The notes under the pieces are model-generated. The model saw only the letters and a program-made list of their open reading frames with translations. It did not search any database and was not told the origin of the DNA. The translations under genes were made by a program, and so were the position numbers. Below, in pieces: positions 36,157 to 50,400 of a DNA stretch of 64,000 nt. The DNA is from Hydractinia symbiolongicarpus (taxonomy: Eukaryota > Cnidaria > Hydrozoa > Anthoathecata > Hydractiniidae), in contig NC_079886.1 in assembly GCF_029227915.1 (NCBI RefSeq), positions 28,684,501 through 28,748,500 of the forward strand, written 5' to 3'. The stretch's first letter is position 1. Each line of letters opens with the position of its first letter.

Positions 36157-38961
36157 AGTCTCATGCGTCTCAAGGGTAAAAAAATAATTTAAAAAATCGT
36201 TCGGGAAATGAGTTTACTCCCAGTTTACTTTTTTTCTATACATTCGACTATACGGGTCAAGCCCGGGATTTACGGGAACTCCCGGGTTTTCGTTTGCCGG
36301 CGATTAAACTCCTTTTATTCAGCGTCTCATCAAAAATGAAATCATTTTTGAAAACTACAAGTGACATGCGTTTTAGTGGTGAAAATATAATTTAAAGAAT
36401 CGTTCGGGAAATGAGTTTACTCCCTGCGTACTTTCTTTGCTTACTTTTGACTATACGGGCCGGTTCCGGGATTTAGGGAAAATCGCGGGTTTTCGTTTGC
36501 CGGAGATTAAACTCCTTTTATTCAGCGTCTCATCAAAAATGAAATCATTTTTGAAAACTACAAGTCTCATGCGTTTTAGTGGCGAAAATTAATTTAAAGA
36601 ATCGTTCGGGAAATGAGTTTACTCCCTGAATACTTTCTTTGTATACATTTGACTATACGGGCCAAGCCATTGCCGGCGATTAAACTTCTTTTATACAGCG
36701 TCTCATCAAAAATGAAATTATTTTTAACAACTACAAGTCTCATGCGTTTTAGTGGTGAAAAATAATTTAAAGAATCGTTCGGGAAATGAGTTTACTCCCT
36801 GAATACTTTCTTTGTATACATTTGACTATACGGGCCGAGTCTGGGATTTACGGGAAATCGCGGGTTTTCGTTTGCCGGAGAATAAACTCCTTTTATTCAG
36901 CGTCTCATCAAGAATGAAATCGTTTTTGAAAACTACATATCTTATGCGTTTTAGTGGTAAAAAGTTAATTTAAAAAATTGCTCGGGAAATGAGTTTACTC
37001 CCAGTTTAAGTTCTTTCTATACATTCGACTATACAGGCCGAGTCCGGGATATACGGGAAAGCGCGGGTTTTCGTTTGCCGGCGATTAAACTCCTTTTATT
37101 CAGCGTCTCATCAAAAATGAAATCATTTTTGAAAACTACAAGTGTCATGCGTTTTAGTGGTGAAAATATAATTTAAAGAATCGTTCGGGAAATGAGTTTA
37201 CTCCCTGCGTACTTTCTTTGCTTACTTTTGACTATACGGGCCGGTTCCGGGATTTAGGGGAAATCGCGGGTTTTCGTTTGCCGGAGATTAAACTCCTTTT
37301 ATTCAGCGTCTCATCAAAAATGAAATCATTTTTGAAAACTACAAGTCTCATGCGTTTTAGTGGCGAAAAAATAATTTAAAAAATCGTTCGGGAAATGAGT
37401 TTACTCCCTGGGTGCTTTCTTTGTTTACATTCGACTATACGGGCCAAGCCCTTGCCGGCGATTAAACTTCTTTTATACAGCGTCTCATCAAAAATGAAAT
37501 TATTTTTAAAAACTACATGTCTCATGCGTTTTAGTGGTGAAAAATAATTTAAAGAATCGTTCGGGAAATAAGTTTGCTCCCTGGGTACTTTCTTTGTATA
37601 CTTTTGACTATACGGGCCGAGTCCGGGATTTACGGGAAATCGTGGGTTTTCGTTTGTCGGCAATTAAACTCCTTTTATTCAGCGTCTCATCAAAAATGAA
37701 ATCATTTTTGAAAACGACAAGTCTCATGCGTCTTAGTGGTAAAAAAATAATTTAAAAAATCGTTCGGAAAATTAGTTTACTCCCTGGGTACTTTCTTTGT
37801 ATACATTCGACTATACGGGCCGAGTCCGGGATATACGGGAATTCGCGGGTTTTCGTTTGCCGGCGATTAAACTCCTTTTATTCAGCGTCTCATCAAAAAT
37901 GAAATCATTTTTAAAAACTACAAGTCTCATGCGTCTTAGTGGTAAAAAGATAATTTAAAAAATCGTTCGGGAAATGAGTTTACTCCCTGGGTACTTTCTT
38001 TGTATACATTCGACTATACGGGCCAAGCCCGGGATTTACGGGAAATCGCGGGTTTTCGTTTGCCGGCGATTAAACTTCTTTTATTCAGCGTCTCATCAAA
38101 AATGAAATCATTTTTGAAAACTACAAGTGTCATGCGTTTTAGTGGTGAAAATTTAATTTAAAGAATCGTTCGGGAAATGAGTTTTCTCCCTGCGTACTTT
38201 CTTTGCTTACTTTTGACTATACGGGCCGGTTCCGGGATTTAGGGGAAATCGCGGGTTTTCGTTTGCCGGAGATTAAACTCCTTTTATTCAGCGTATCATC
38301 AAAAATGAAATCATTTTTGAAAACTACAAGTCTCATGCGTTTTAGTGGCGAAAGAATAATTTAAAAAATCGTTCGGGAAATGAGTTTACTCCCTGGGTGC
38401 TTTCTTTGTTTACATTCGACTATACGGGCCAAGCCATTGCCGGCGATTAAACTTCTTTTATACAGCGTCTCATCAAAAATGAAATTATTTTTAAAAACTA
38501 CAAGTCTCATGCGTTTTAGTGGTGAAAAATAATTTAAAGAATCGTTCGGGAAATGAGTTTACTCCCTGAATACTTTCTTTGTATACATTTGACTATACGG
38601 GCCGAGTCTGGGATTTACGGGAAATGGCGGGTTTTCGTTTGCCGGAGAATAAACTCCTTTTATTCAGCGTCTCATCAAGAATGAAATTGTTTTTGAAAAC
38701 TACAAATCTTATGCGTTTTAGTGGTAAAAAGTTAATTTAAAAAATTGCTCGGGAAATGAGTTTACTCCCAGTTTAAGTTCTTTCTATACATTCGACTATA
38801 CGGGCCGAGTCCGGGATATACGGGAAAGCGCGGGTTTTCGTTTGCCGGCGATTAAACTCCTTTTATTCAGCGTGTCATCAAAAATGAAATCATTTTTGAA
38901 AACGACAAGTCTCATGCGTCTTAGTGGTAAAAAATTATTTTAAAAAATCGTTCGGGAAATG

Positions 38962-39371
38962 AGTTTACTCCCAGTTTACTTTCTTTCTATATAAATTCGA
39001 CTATACGGGTCAAGCCCGGGATTTACGGGAACTCCCGGGTTTTCGTTTGCCGGCGATTAAACTCCTTTTATTCAGCGTCTCATCAAAAATGAAATCATTT
39101 TTGAAAACTACAAGTCTCATGCGTTTTAGTGGTGAAAAAATTATTTAAAAAATCGTTCGAGAAATGAGTTTACTCCCAGTTTACTTTCTTTCTATATAAA
39201 TTCGACTATACGGGTCAAGCCCGGGATTTACGGGAACTCCCGGGTTTTCGTTTGCCGGCGATTAAACTCCTTTTATTCAGCGTCTCATCAAAAATGAAAT
39301 CATTTTTGAAAACTACAAGTCTCATGCGTTTTAGTGGTGAAAAAATTATTTAAAAAATCGTTCGAGAAATG
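38962..39371 (+). repeat. Single-monomer tandem duplication (205 bp)
   Basis: Two adjacent monomers with ACTCCCAGTTTAC, TATATAAATTCG, the perfect CCCGGGA/TCCCGGG hairpin and GAAAAAATTATTT look the same at 205-bp offset, apart from CGGGAAATGAG against CGAGAAATGAG at their start. It is the smallest recent duplication in the window and lies just before the large HOR. Confidence 0.75.
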
Positions 39372-40521
39372 AGTTTACTCCCTGGGTACTTTCTTTGTAT
39401 ACATTCGACTATACGGGCCAAGCCCGGGATTTACGGGAAATCGCGGGTTTTCGTTTGCCGGCGATTAAACTTCTTATATTCAGCGTCTCATCAAAAATGA
39501 AATCATTTTTGAAAACTAAAAGTGTCATGCGTTTTAGTGGTGAAAATTTAATTTAAAGAATCGTTCGGGAAATGAGTTTACTCCCTGCGTACTTTCTTTG
39601 CTTACTTTTGACTATACGGGCCGGTTCCGGGATTTAGGGGAAATCGCGGGTTTTCGTTTGCCGGAGATTAAACTCCTTTTATTCAGCGTATCATCAAAAA
39701 TGAAATCATTTTTAAAAACTACAAGTCTCATGCGTTTTAGTGGCGAAAGAATAATTTAAAAAATCGTTCGGGAAATGAGTTTACTCCCTGGGTGCTTTCT
39801 TTGTTTACACTCGACTATACGGGCCAAGCCATTGCCGGCGATTAAACTTCTTTTATACAGCGTCTCATCAAAAATGAAATTATTTTTAAAAACTACAAGT
39901 CTCATGCGTTTTAGTGGTGAAAAATAATTTAAAGAATCGTTCGGGAAATGAGTTTACTCCCTGAATACTTTCTTTGTATACATTTGACTATACGGGCCGA
40001 GTCTGGGATTTACGGGAAATCGCGGGTTTTCGTTTGCCGGAGAATAAACTCCTTTTATTCAGCGTCTCATCAAGAATGAAATCGTTTTTGAAAACTACAA
40101 ATCTTATGCGTTTTAGTGGTAAAAAGTTAATTTAAAAAATTGCTCGGGAAATGAGTTTACTCCCAGTTTAAGTTCTTTCTATACATTCGACTATACGGGC
40201 CGAGTCCGGGATATACGGGAAAGCGCGGGTTTTCGTTTGCCGGCGATTAAACTCCTTTTATTCAGCGTGTCATCAAAAATGAAATCATTTTTGAAAACTA
40301 CAAGTGTCATGCGTTTTAGTGGTGAAAATATAATTTAAAGAATCGTTCGGGAAATGAGTTTACTCCCTGCGTACTTTCTTTGCTTACTTTTGACTATACG
40401 GGCCGGTTCCGGGATTTAGGGGAAATCGCGGGTTTTCGTTTGCCGGCGATTAAACTTCTTTTATACAGCGTCTCATCAAAAATGAAATTATTTTTAAAAA
40501 CTACATGTCTCATGCGTTTTA

Positions 40522-43500
40522 GTGGTGAAAAATAATTTAAAGAATCGTTCGGGAAATGAGTTTACTCCCTGCGTACTTTCTTTGTATACATTTGACTATA
40601 CGGGCCGAGTCTGGGATTTACGGGAAATCGCGGGTTTTCGTTTGCCGGAGATTAAACTCCTTTTATTCAGCGTCTCATCAAGAATGAAATCGTTTTTGAA
40701 AACTACAAGTCTTATGCGTTTTAGTGGTAAAAAATTATTTTAAAAAATCGTTCGGGAAATGAGTTTACTCCCCGTTTACTTTCTTTCTATATAAATTCGA
40801 CTATACGGGTCAAGCCCGGGATTTACGGGAACTCCCGGGTTTTCGTTTGCCGGCGATTAAACTCCTTTTATTCAGCGTCTCATCAAAAATGAAATCATTT
40901 TTGAAAACTACAAGTCTCATGCGTTTTAGTGGTGAAAAAATTATTTAAAAAATCGTTCGAGAAATGAGTTTACTCCCTGGGTACTTTCTTTGTATACATT
41001 CGACTATACGGGCCAAGCCCGGGATTTACGGGAAATCGCGGGTTTTCGTTTGCCGGCGATTAAACTTCTTATATTCAGCGTCTCATCAAAAATGAAATCA
41101 TTTTTGAAAACTACAAGTCTCATGCGTTTTAGTGGTGAAAAATAATTTAAAGAATCGTTCGGGAAATGAGTTTACTCCCTGAATACTTTCTTTGTATACA
41201 TTTGACTATACGGGCCGAGTCTGGGATTTACGGGAAATCGCGGGTTTTCGTTTGCCGGAGAATAAACTCCTTTTATTCAGCGTCTCATCAAGAATGAAAT
41301 CGTTTTTGAAAACTACAAATCTTATGCGTTTTAGTGGTAAAAAGTTAATTTAAAAAATTGCTCGGGAAATGAGTTTACTCCCAGTTTAAGTTCTTTCTAT
41401 ACATTCGACTATACGGGCCGAGTCCGGGATATACGGGAAAGCGCGGGTTTTCGTTTGCCGGCGATTAAACTCCTTTTATTCAGCGTGTCATCAAAAATGA
41501 AATCATTTTTGAAAACTACAAGTGTCATGCGTTTTAGTGGTGAAAATATAATTTAAAGAATCGTTCGGGAAATGAGTTTACTCCCTGCGTACTTTCTTTG
41601 CTTACTTTTGACTATACGGGCCGGTTCCGGGATTTAGGGGAAATCGCGGGTTTTCGTTTGCCGGAGATTAAACTCCTTTCATTCAGCGTCTCATCAAAAA
41701 TGAAATCATTTTTGAAAACTACAAGTCTCATGCGTTTTAGTGGCGAAAAAATAATTTAAAAAATCGTTCGGGAAATGAGTTTACTCCCTGGGTGCTTTCT
41801 TTGTTTACATTCGACTATACGGGCCAAGCCCTTGCCGGCGATTAAACTTCTTTTATACAGCGTCTCATCAAAAATGAAATTATTTTTAAAAACTACATGT
41901 CTCATGCGTTTTAGTGGTGAAAAATAATTTAAAGAATCGTTCGGGAAATGAGTTTACTCCCTGCGTACTTTCTTTGTATACATTTGACTATACGGGCCGA
42001 GTCTGGGATTTACGGGAAATCGCGGGTTTTCGTTTGCCGGAGATTAAACTCCTTTTATTCAGCGTCTCATCAAGAATGAAATCGTTTTTGAAAACTACAA
42101 GTCTTATGCGTTTTAGTGGTAAAAAATTATTTTAAAAAATCGTTCGGGAAATGAGTTTACTCCCCGTTTACTTTCTTTCTATATAAATTCGACTATACGG
42201 GTCAAGCCCGGGATTTACGGGAACTCCCGGGTTTTCGTTTGCCGGCGATTAAACTCCTTTTATTCAGCGTCTCATCAAAAATGAAATCATTTTTGAAAAC
42301 TACAAGTCTCATGCGTTTTAGTGGTGAAAAAATTATTTAAAAAATCGTTCGAGAAATGAGTTTACTCCCTGGGTACTTTCTTTGTATACATTCGACTATA
42401 CGGGCCAAGCCCGGGATTTACGGGAAATCGCGGGTTTTCGTTTGCCGGCGATTAAACTTCTTATATTCAGCGTCTCATCAAAAATGAAATCATTTTTGAA
42501 AACTACAAGTGTCATGCGTTTTAGTGGTGAAAATTTAATTTAAAGAATCGTTCGGGAAATGAGTTTACTCCCTGCGTACTTTCTTTGCTTACTTTTGACT
42601 ATACGGGCCGGTTCCGGGATTTAGGGGAAATCGCGGGTTTTCGTTTGCCGGAGATTAAACTCCTTTTATTCAGCGTATCATCAAAAATGAAATCATTTTT
42701 AAAAACTACAAGTCTCATGCGTTTTAGTGGCGAAAGAATAATTTAAAAAATCGTTCGGGAAATGAGTTTACTCCCTGGGTGCTTTCTTTGTTTACACTCG
42801 ACTATACGGGCCAAGCCATTGCCGGCGATTAAACTTCTTTTATACAGCGTCTCATCAAAAATGAAATTATTTTTAAAAACTACAAGTCTCATGCGTTTTA
42901 GTGGTGAAAAATAATTTAAAGAATCGTTCGGGAAATGAGTTTACTCCCTGAATACTTTCTTTGTATACATTTGACTATACGGGCCGAGTCTGGGATTTAC
43001 GGGAAATCGCGGGTTTTCGTTTGCCGGAGAATAAACTCCTTTTATTCAGCGTCTCATCAAGAATGAAATCGTTTTTGAAAACTACAAATCTTATGCGTTT
43101 TAGTGGTAAAAATTTAATTTAAAAAATTGCTCGGGAAATGAGTTTACTCCCAGTTTAAGTTCTTTCTATACATTCGACTATACGGGCCGAGTCCGGGATA
43201 TACGGGAAAGCGCGGGTTTTCGTTTGCCGGCGATTAAACTCCTTTTATTCAGCGTGTCATCAAAAATGAAATCATTTTTGAAAACTACAAGTGTCATGCG
43301 TTTTAGTGGTGAAAATATAATTTAAAGAATCGTTCGGGAAATGAGTTTACTCCCTGCGTACTTTCTTTGCTTACTTTTGACTATACGGGCCGGTTCCGGG
43401 ATTTAGGGGAAATCGCGGGTTTTCGTTTGCCGGAGATTAAACTCCTTTTATTCAGCGTCTCATCAAAAATGAAATCATTTTTGAAAACTACAAGTCTCAT

Positions 43501-46500
43501 GCGTTTTAGTGGTGAAAAATAATTTAAAGAATCGTTCGGGAAATGAGTTTACTCCCTGAATACTTTCTTTGTATACATTTGACTATACGGGCCGAGTCTG
43601 GGATTTACGGGAAATGGCGGGTTTTCGTTTGCCGGAGAATAAACTCCTTTTATTCAGCGTCTCATCAAGAATGAAATTGTTTTTGAAAACTACAAATCTT
43701 ATGCGTTTTAGTGGTAAAAAGTTAATTTAAAAAATTGCTCGGGAAATGAGTTTACTCCCAGTTTAAGTTCTTTCTATACATTCGACTATACGGGCCGAGT
43801 CCGGGATATACGGGAAAGCGCGGGTTTTCGTTTGCCGGCGATTAAACTCCTTTTATTCAGCGTGTCATCAAAAATGAAATCATTTTTGAAAACGACAAGT
43901 CTCATGCGTCTTAGTGGTAAAAAATTATTTTAAAAAATCGTTCGGGAAATGAGTTTACTCCCAGTTTACTTTCTTTCTATATAAATTCGACTATACGGGT
44001 CAAGCCCGGGATTTACGGGAACTCCCGGGTTTTCGTTTGCCGGCGATTAAACTCCTTTTATTCAGCGTCTCATCAAAAATGAAATCATTTTTGAAAACTA
44101 CAAGTCTCATGCGTTTTAGTGGTGAAAAAATTATTTAAAAAATCGTTCGAGAAATGAGTTTACTCCCTGGGTACTTTCTTTGTATACATTCGACTATACG
44201 GGCCAAGCCCGGGATTTACGGGAAATCGCGGGTTTTCGTTTGCCGGCGATTAAACTTCTTATATTCAGCGTCTCATCAAAAATGAAATCATTTTTGAAAA
44301 CTAAAAGTGTCATGCGTTTTAGTGGTGAAAATTTAATTTAAAGAATCGTTCGGGAAATGAGTTTACTCCCTGCGTACTTTCTTTGCTTACTTTTGACTAT
44401 ACGGGCCGGTTCCGGGATTTAGGGGAAATCGCGGGTTTTCGTTTGCCGGAGATTAAACTCCTTTTATTCAGCGTATCATCAAAAATGAAATCATTTTTAA
44501 AAACTACAAGTCTCATGCGTTTTAGTGGCGAAAGAATAATTTAAAAAATCGTTCGGGAAATGAGTTTACTCCCTGGGTGCTTTCTTTGTTTACACTCGAC
44601 TATACGGGCCAAGCCATTGCCGGCGATTAAACTTCTTTTATACAGCGTCTCATCAAAAATGAAATTATTTTTAAAAACTACAAGTCTCATGCGTTTTAGT
44701 GGTGAAAAATAATTTAAAGAATCGTTCGGGAAATGAGTTTACTCCCTGAATACTTTCTTTGTATACATTTGACTATACGGGCCGAGTCTGGGATTTACGG
44801 GAAATCGCGGGTTTTCGTTTGCCGGAGAATAAACTCCTTTTATTCAGCGTCTCATCAAGAATGAAATCGTTTTTGAAAACTACAAATCTTATGCGTTTTA
44901 GTGGTAAAAAGTTAATTTAAAAAATTGCTCGGGAAATGAGTTTACTCCCAGTTTAAGTTCTTTCTATACATTCGACTATACGGGCCGAGTCCGGGATATA
45001 CGGGAAAGCGCGGGTTTTCGTTTGCCGGCGATTAAACTCCTTTTATTCAGCGTGTCATCAAAAATGAAATCATTTTTGAAAACTACAAGTGTCATGCGTT
45101 TTAGTGGTGAAAATATAATTTAAAGAATCGTTCGGGAAATGAGTTTACTCCCTGCGTACTTTCTTTGCTTACTTTTGACTATACGGGCCGGTTCCGGGAT
45201 TTAGGGGAAATCGCGGGTTTTCGTTTGCCGGAGATTAAACTCCTTTCATTCAGCGTCTCATCAAAAATGAAATCATTTTTGAAAACTACAAGTCTCATGC
45301 GTTTTAGTGGCGAAAAAATAATTTAAAAAATCGTTCGGGAAATGAGTTTACTCCCTGGGTGCTTTCTTTGTTTACATTCGACTATACGGGCCAAGCCCTT
45401 GCCGGCGATTAAACTTCTTTTATACAGCGTCTCATCAAAAATGAAATTATTTTTAAAAACTACATGTCTCATGCGTTTTAGTGGTGAAAAATAATTTAAA
45501 GAATCGTTCGGGAAATGAGTTTACTCCCTGCGTACTTTCTTTGTATACATTTGACTATACGGGCCGAGTCTGGGATTTACGGGAAATCGCGGGTTTTCGT
45601 TTGCCGGAGATTAAACTCCTTTTATTCAGCGTCTCATCAAGAATGAAATCGTTTTTGAAAACTACAAGTCTTATGCGTTTTAGTGGTAAAAAGTTAATTT
45701 AAAAAATTGCTCGGGAAATGAGTTTACTCCCAGTTTAAGTTCTTTCTATACATTCGACTATACGGGCCGAGTCCGGGATATACGGGAAAGCGCGGGTTTT
45801 CGTTTGCCGGCGATTAAACTCCTTTTATTCAGCGTGTCATCAAAAATGAAATCATTTTTGAAAACGACAAGTCTCATGCGTCTTAGTGGTAAAAAATTAT
45901 TTTAAAAAATCGTTCGGGAAATGAGTTTACTCCCAGTTTACTTTCTTTCTATATAAATTCGACTATACGGGTCAAGCCCGGGATTTACGGGAACTCCCGG
46001 GTTTTCGTTTGCCGGCGATTAAACTCCTTTTATTCAGCGTCTCATCAAAAATGAAATCATTTTTGAAAACTACAAGTCTCATGCGTTTTAGTGGTGAAAA
46101 AATTATTTAAAAAATCGTTCGAGAAATGAGTTTACTCCCTGGGTACTTTCTTTGTATACATTCGACTATACGGGCCAAGCCCGGGATTTACGGGAAATCG
46201 CGGGTTTTCGTTTGCCGGCGATTAAACTTCTTATATTCAGCGTCTCATCAAAAATGAAATCATTTTTGAAAACTAAAAGTGTCATGCGTTTTAGTGGTGA
46301 AAATTTAATTTAAAGAATCGTTCGGGAAATGAGTTTACTCCCTGCGTACTTTCTTTGCTTACTTTTGACTATACGGGCCGGTTCCGGGATTTAGGGGAAA
46401 TCGCGGGTTTTCGTTTGCCGGAGATTAAACTCCTTTTATTCAGCGTATCATCAAAAATGAAATCATTTTTAAAAACTACAAGTCTCATGCGTTTTAGTGG

Positions 46501-47452
46501 CGAAAGAATAATTTAAAAAATCGTTCGGGAAATGAGTTTACTCCCTGGGTGCTTTCTTTGTTTACACTCGACTATACGGGCCAAGCCATTGCCGGCGATT
46601 AAACTTCTTTTATACAGCGTCTCATCAAAAATGAAATTATTTTTAAAAACTACAAGTCTCATGCGTTTTAGTGGTGAAAAATAATTTAAAGAATCGTTCG
46701 GGAAATGAGTTTACTCCCTGAATACTTTCTTTGTATACATTTGACTATACGGGCCGAGTCTGGGATTTACGGGAAATCGCGGGTTTTCGTTTGCCGGAGA
46801 ATAAACTCCTTTTATTCAGCGTCTCATCAAGAATGAAATCGTTTTTGAAAACTACAAATCTTATGCGTTTTAGTGGTAAAAAGTTAATTTAAAAAATTGC
46901 TCGGGAAATGAGTTTACTCCCAGTTTAAGTTCTTTCTATACATTCGACTATACGGGCCGAGTCCGGGATATACGGGAAAGCGCGGGTTTTCGTTTGCCGG
47001 CGATTAAACTCCTTTTATTCAGCGTGTCATCAAAAATGAAATCATTTTTGAAAACTACAAGTGTCATGCGTTTTAGTGGTGAAAATATAATTTAAAGAAT
47101 CGTTCGGGAAATGAGTTTACTCCCTGCGTACTTTCTTTGCTTACTTTTGACTATACGGGCCGGTTCCGGGATTTAGGGGAAATCGCGGGTTTTCGTTTGC
47201 CGGAGATTAAACTCCTTTCATTCAGCGTCTCATCAAAAATGAAATCATTTTTGAAAACTACAAGTCTCATGCGTTTTAGTGGCGAAAAAATAATTTAAAA
47301 AATCGTTCGGGAAATGAGTTTACTCCCTGGGTGCTTTCTTTGTTTACATTCGACTATACGGGCCAAGCCCTTGCCGGCGATTAAACTTCTTTTATACAGC
47401 GTCTCATCAAAAATGAAATTATTTTTAAAAACTACATGTCTCATGCGTTTTA
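40522..47452 (+). repeat. Giant HOR copy 1 (6,931 bp, 35-mer)
   Basis: Marker monomers ending GGTAAAAAATTATTTT or GGTAAAAAGTTAATTT begin at 40,522, 41,914 and 45,481, with the next unit at 47,453. The sub-intervals are 1,392, 3,567 and 1,972 bp. They resolve as 6+1, 15+3 and 8+2 full plus short monomers. The unit is one full monomer longer than copies 2 and 3. The extra monomer is about 45,700-45,905 and matches 43,733-43,930, so it arose by internal exchange. The phase of the unit is arbitrary. Confidence 0.85.
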
Positions 47453-50400
47453 GTGGTGAAAAATAATTTAAAGAATCGTTCGGGAAATGAGTTTACTCCC
47501 TGCGTACTTTCTTTGTATACATTTGACTATACGGGCCGAGTCTGGGATTTACGGGAAATCGCGGGTTTTCGTTTGCCGGAGATTAAACTCCTTTTATTCA
47601 GCGTCTCATCAAGAATGAAATCGTTTTTGAAAACTACAAGTCTTATGCGTTTTAGTGGTAAAAAATTATTTTAAAAAATCGTTCGGGAAATGAGTTTACT
47701 CCCCGTTTACTTTCTTTCTATATAAATTCGACTATACGGGTCAAGCCCGGGATTTACGGGAACTCCCGGGTTTTCGTTTGCCGGCGATTAAACTCCTTTT
47801 ATTCAGCGTCTCATCAAAAATGAAATCATTTTTGAAAACTACAAGTCTCATGCGTTTTAGTGGTGAAAAAATTATTTAAAAAATCGTTCGAGAAATGAGT
47901 TTACTCCCTGGGTACTTTCTTTGTATACATTCGACTATACGGGCCAAGCCCGGGATTTACGGGAAATCGCGGGTTTTCGTTTGCCGGCGATTAAACTTCT
48001 TATATTCAGCGTCTCATCAAAAATGAAATCATTTTTGAAAACTACAAGTCTCATGCGTTTTAGTGGTGAAAAATAATTTAAAGAATCGTTCGGGAAATGA
48101 GTTTACTCCCTGAATACTTTCTTTGTATACATTTGACTATACGGGCCGAGTCTGGGATTTACGGGAAATCGCGGGTTTTCGTTTGCCGGAGAATAAACTC
48201 CTTTTATTCAGCGTCTCATCAAGAATGAAATCGTTTTTGAAAACTACAAATCTTATGCGTTTTAGTGGTAAAAAGTTAATTTAAAAAATTGCTCGGGAAA
48301 TGAGTTTACTCCCAGTTTAAGTTCTTTCTATACATTCGACTATACGGGCCGAGTCCGGGATATACGGGAAAGCGCGGGTTTTCGTTTGCCGGCGATTAAA
48401 CTCCTTTTATTCAGCGTGTCATCAAAAATGAAATCATTTTTGAAAACTACAAGTGTCATGCGTTTTAGTGGTGAAAATATAATTTAAAGAATCGTTCGGG
48501 AAATGAGTTTACTCCCTGCGTACTTTCTTTGCTTACTTTTGACTATACGGGCCGGTTCCGGGATTTAGGGGAAATCGCGGGTTTTCGTTTGCCGGAGATT
48601 AAACTCCTTTCATTCAGCGTCTCATCAAAAATGAAATCATTTTTGAAAACTACAAGTCTCATGCGTTTTAGTGGCGAAAAAATAATTTAAAAAATCGTTC
48701 GGGAAATGAGTTTACTCCCTGGGTGCTTTCTTTGTTTACATTCGACTATACGGGCCAAGCCCTTGCCGGCGATTAAACTTCTTTTATACAGCGTCTCATC
48801 AAAAATGAAATTATTTTTAAAAACTACATGTCTCATGCGTTTTAGTGGTGAAAAATAATTTAAAGAATCGTTCGGGAAATGAGTTTACTCCCTGCGTACT
48901 TTCTTTGTATACATTTGACTATACGGGCCGAGTCTGGGATTTACGGGAAATCGCGGGTTTTCGTTTGCCGGAGATTAAACTCCTTTTATTCAGCGTCTCA
49001 TCAAGAATGAAATCGTTTTTGAAAACTACAAGTCTTATGCGTTTTAGTGGTAAAAAATTATTTTAAAAAATCGTTCGGGAAATGAGTTTACTCCCCGTTT
49101 ACTTTCTTTCTATATAAATTCGACTATACGGGTCAAGCCCGGGATTTACGGGAACTCCCGGGTTTTCGTTTGCCGGCGATTAAACTCCTTTTATTCAGCG
49201 TCTCATCAAAAATGAAATCATTTTTGAAAACTACAAGTCTCATGCGTTTTAGTGGTGAAAAAATTATTTAAAAAATCGTTCGAGAAATGAGTTTACTCCC
49301 TGGGTACTTTCTTTGTATACATTCGACTATACGGGCCAAGCCCGGGATTTACGGGAAATCGCGGGTTTTCGTTTGCCGGCGATTAAACTTCTTATATTCA
49401 GCGTCTCATCAAAAATGAAATCATTTTTGAAAACTACAAGTGTCATGCGTTTTAGTGGTGAAAATTTAATTTAAAGAATCGTTCGGGAAATGAGTTTACT
49501 CCCTGCGTACTTTCTTTGCTTACTTTTGACTATACGGGCCGGTTCCGGGATTTAGGGGAAATCGCGGGTTTTCGTTTGCCGGAGATTAAACTCCTTTTAT
49601 TCAGCGTATCATCAAAAATGAAATCATTTTTAAAAACTACAAGTCTCATGCGTTTTAGTGGCGAAAGAATAATTTAAAAAATCGTTCGGGAAATGAGTTT
49701 ACTCCCTGGGTGCTTTCTTTGTTTACACTCGACTATACGGGCCAAGCCATTGCCGGCGATTAAACTTCTTTTATACAGCGTCTCATCAAAAATGAAATTA
49801 TTTTTAAAAACTACAAGTCTCATGCGTTTTAGTGGTGAAAAATAATTTAAAGAATCGTTCGGGAAATGAGTTTACTCCCTGAATACTTTCTTTGTATACA
49901 TTTGACTATACGGGCCGAGTCTGGGATTTACGGGAAATCGCGGGTTTTCGTTTGCCGGAGAATAAACTCCTTTTATTCAGCGTCTCATCAAGAATGAAAT
50001 CGTTTTTGAAAACTACAAATCTTATGCGTTTTAGTGGTAAAAATTTAATTTAAAAAATTGCTCGGGAAATGAGTTTACTCCCAGTTTAAGTTCTTTCTAT
50101 ACATTCGACTATACGGGCCGAGTCCGGGATATACGGGAAAGCGCGGGTTTTCGTTTGCCGGCGATTAAACTCCTTTTATTCAGCGTGTCATCAAAAATGA
50201 AATCATTTTTGAAAACTACAAGTGTCATGCGTTTTAGTGGTGAAAATATAATTTAAAGAATCGTTCGGGAAATGAGTTTACTCCCTGCGTACTTTCTTTG
50301 CTTACTTTTGACTATACAGGCCGGTTCCGGGATTTAGGGGAAATCGCGGGTTTTCGTTTGCCGGAGATTAAACTCCTTTTATTCAGCGTCTCATCAAAAA

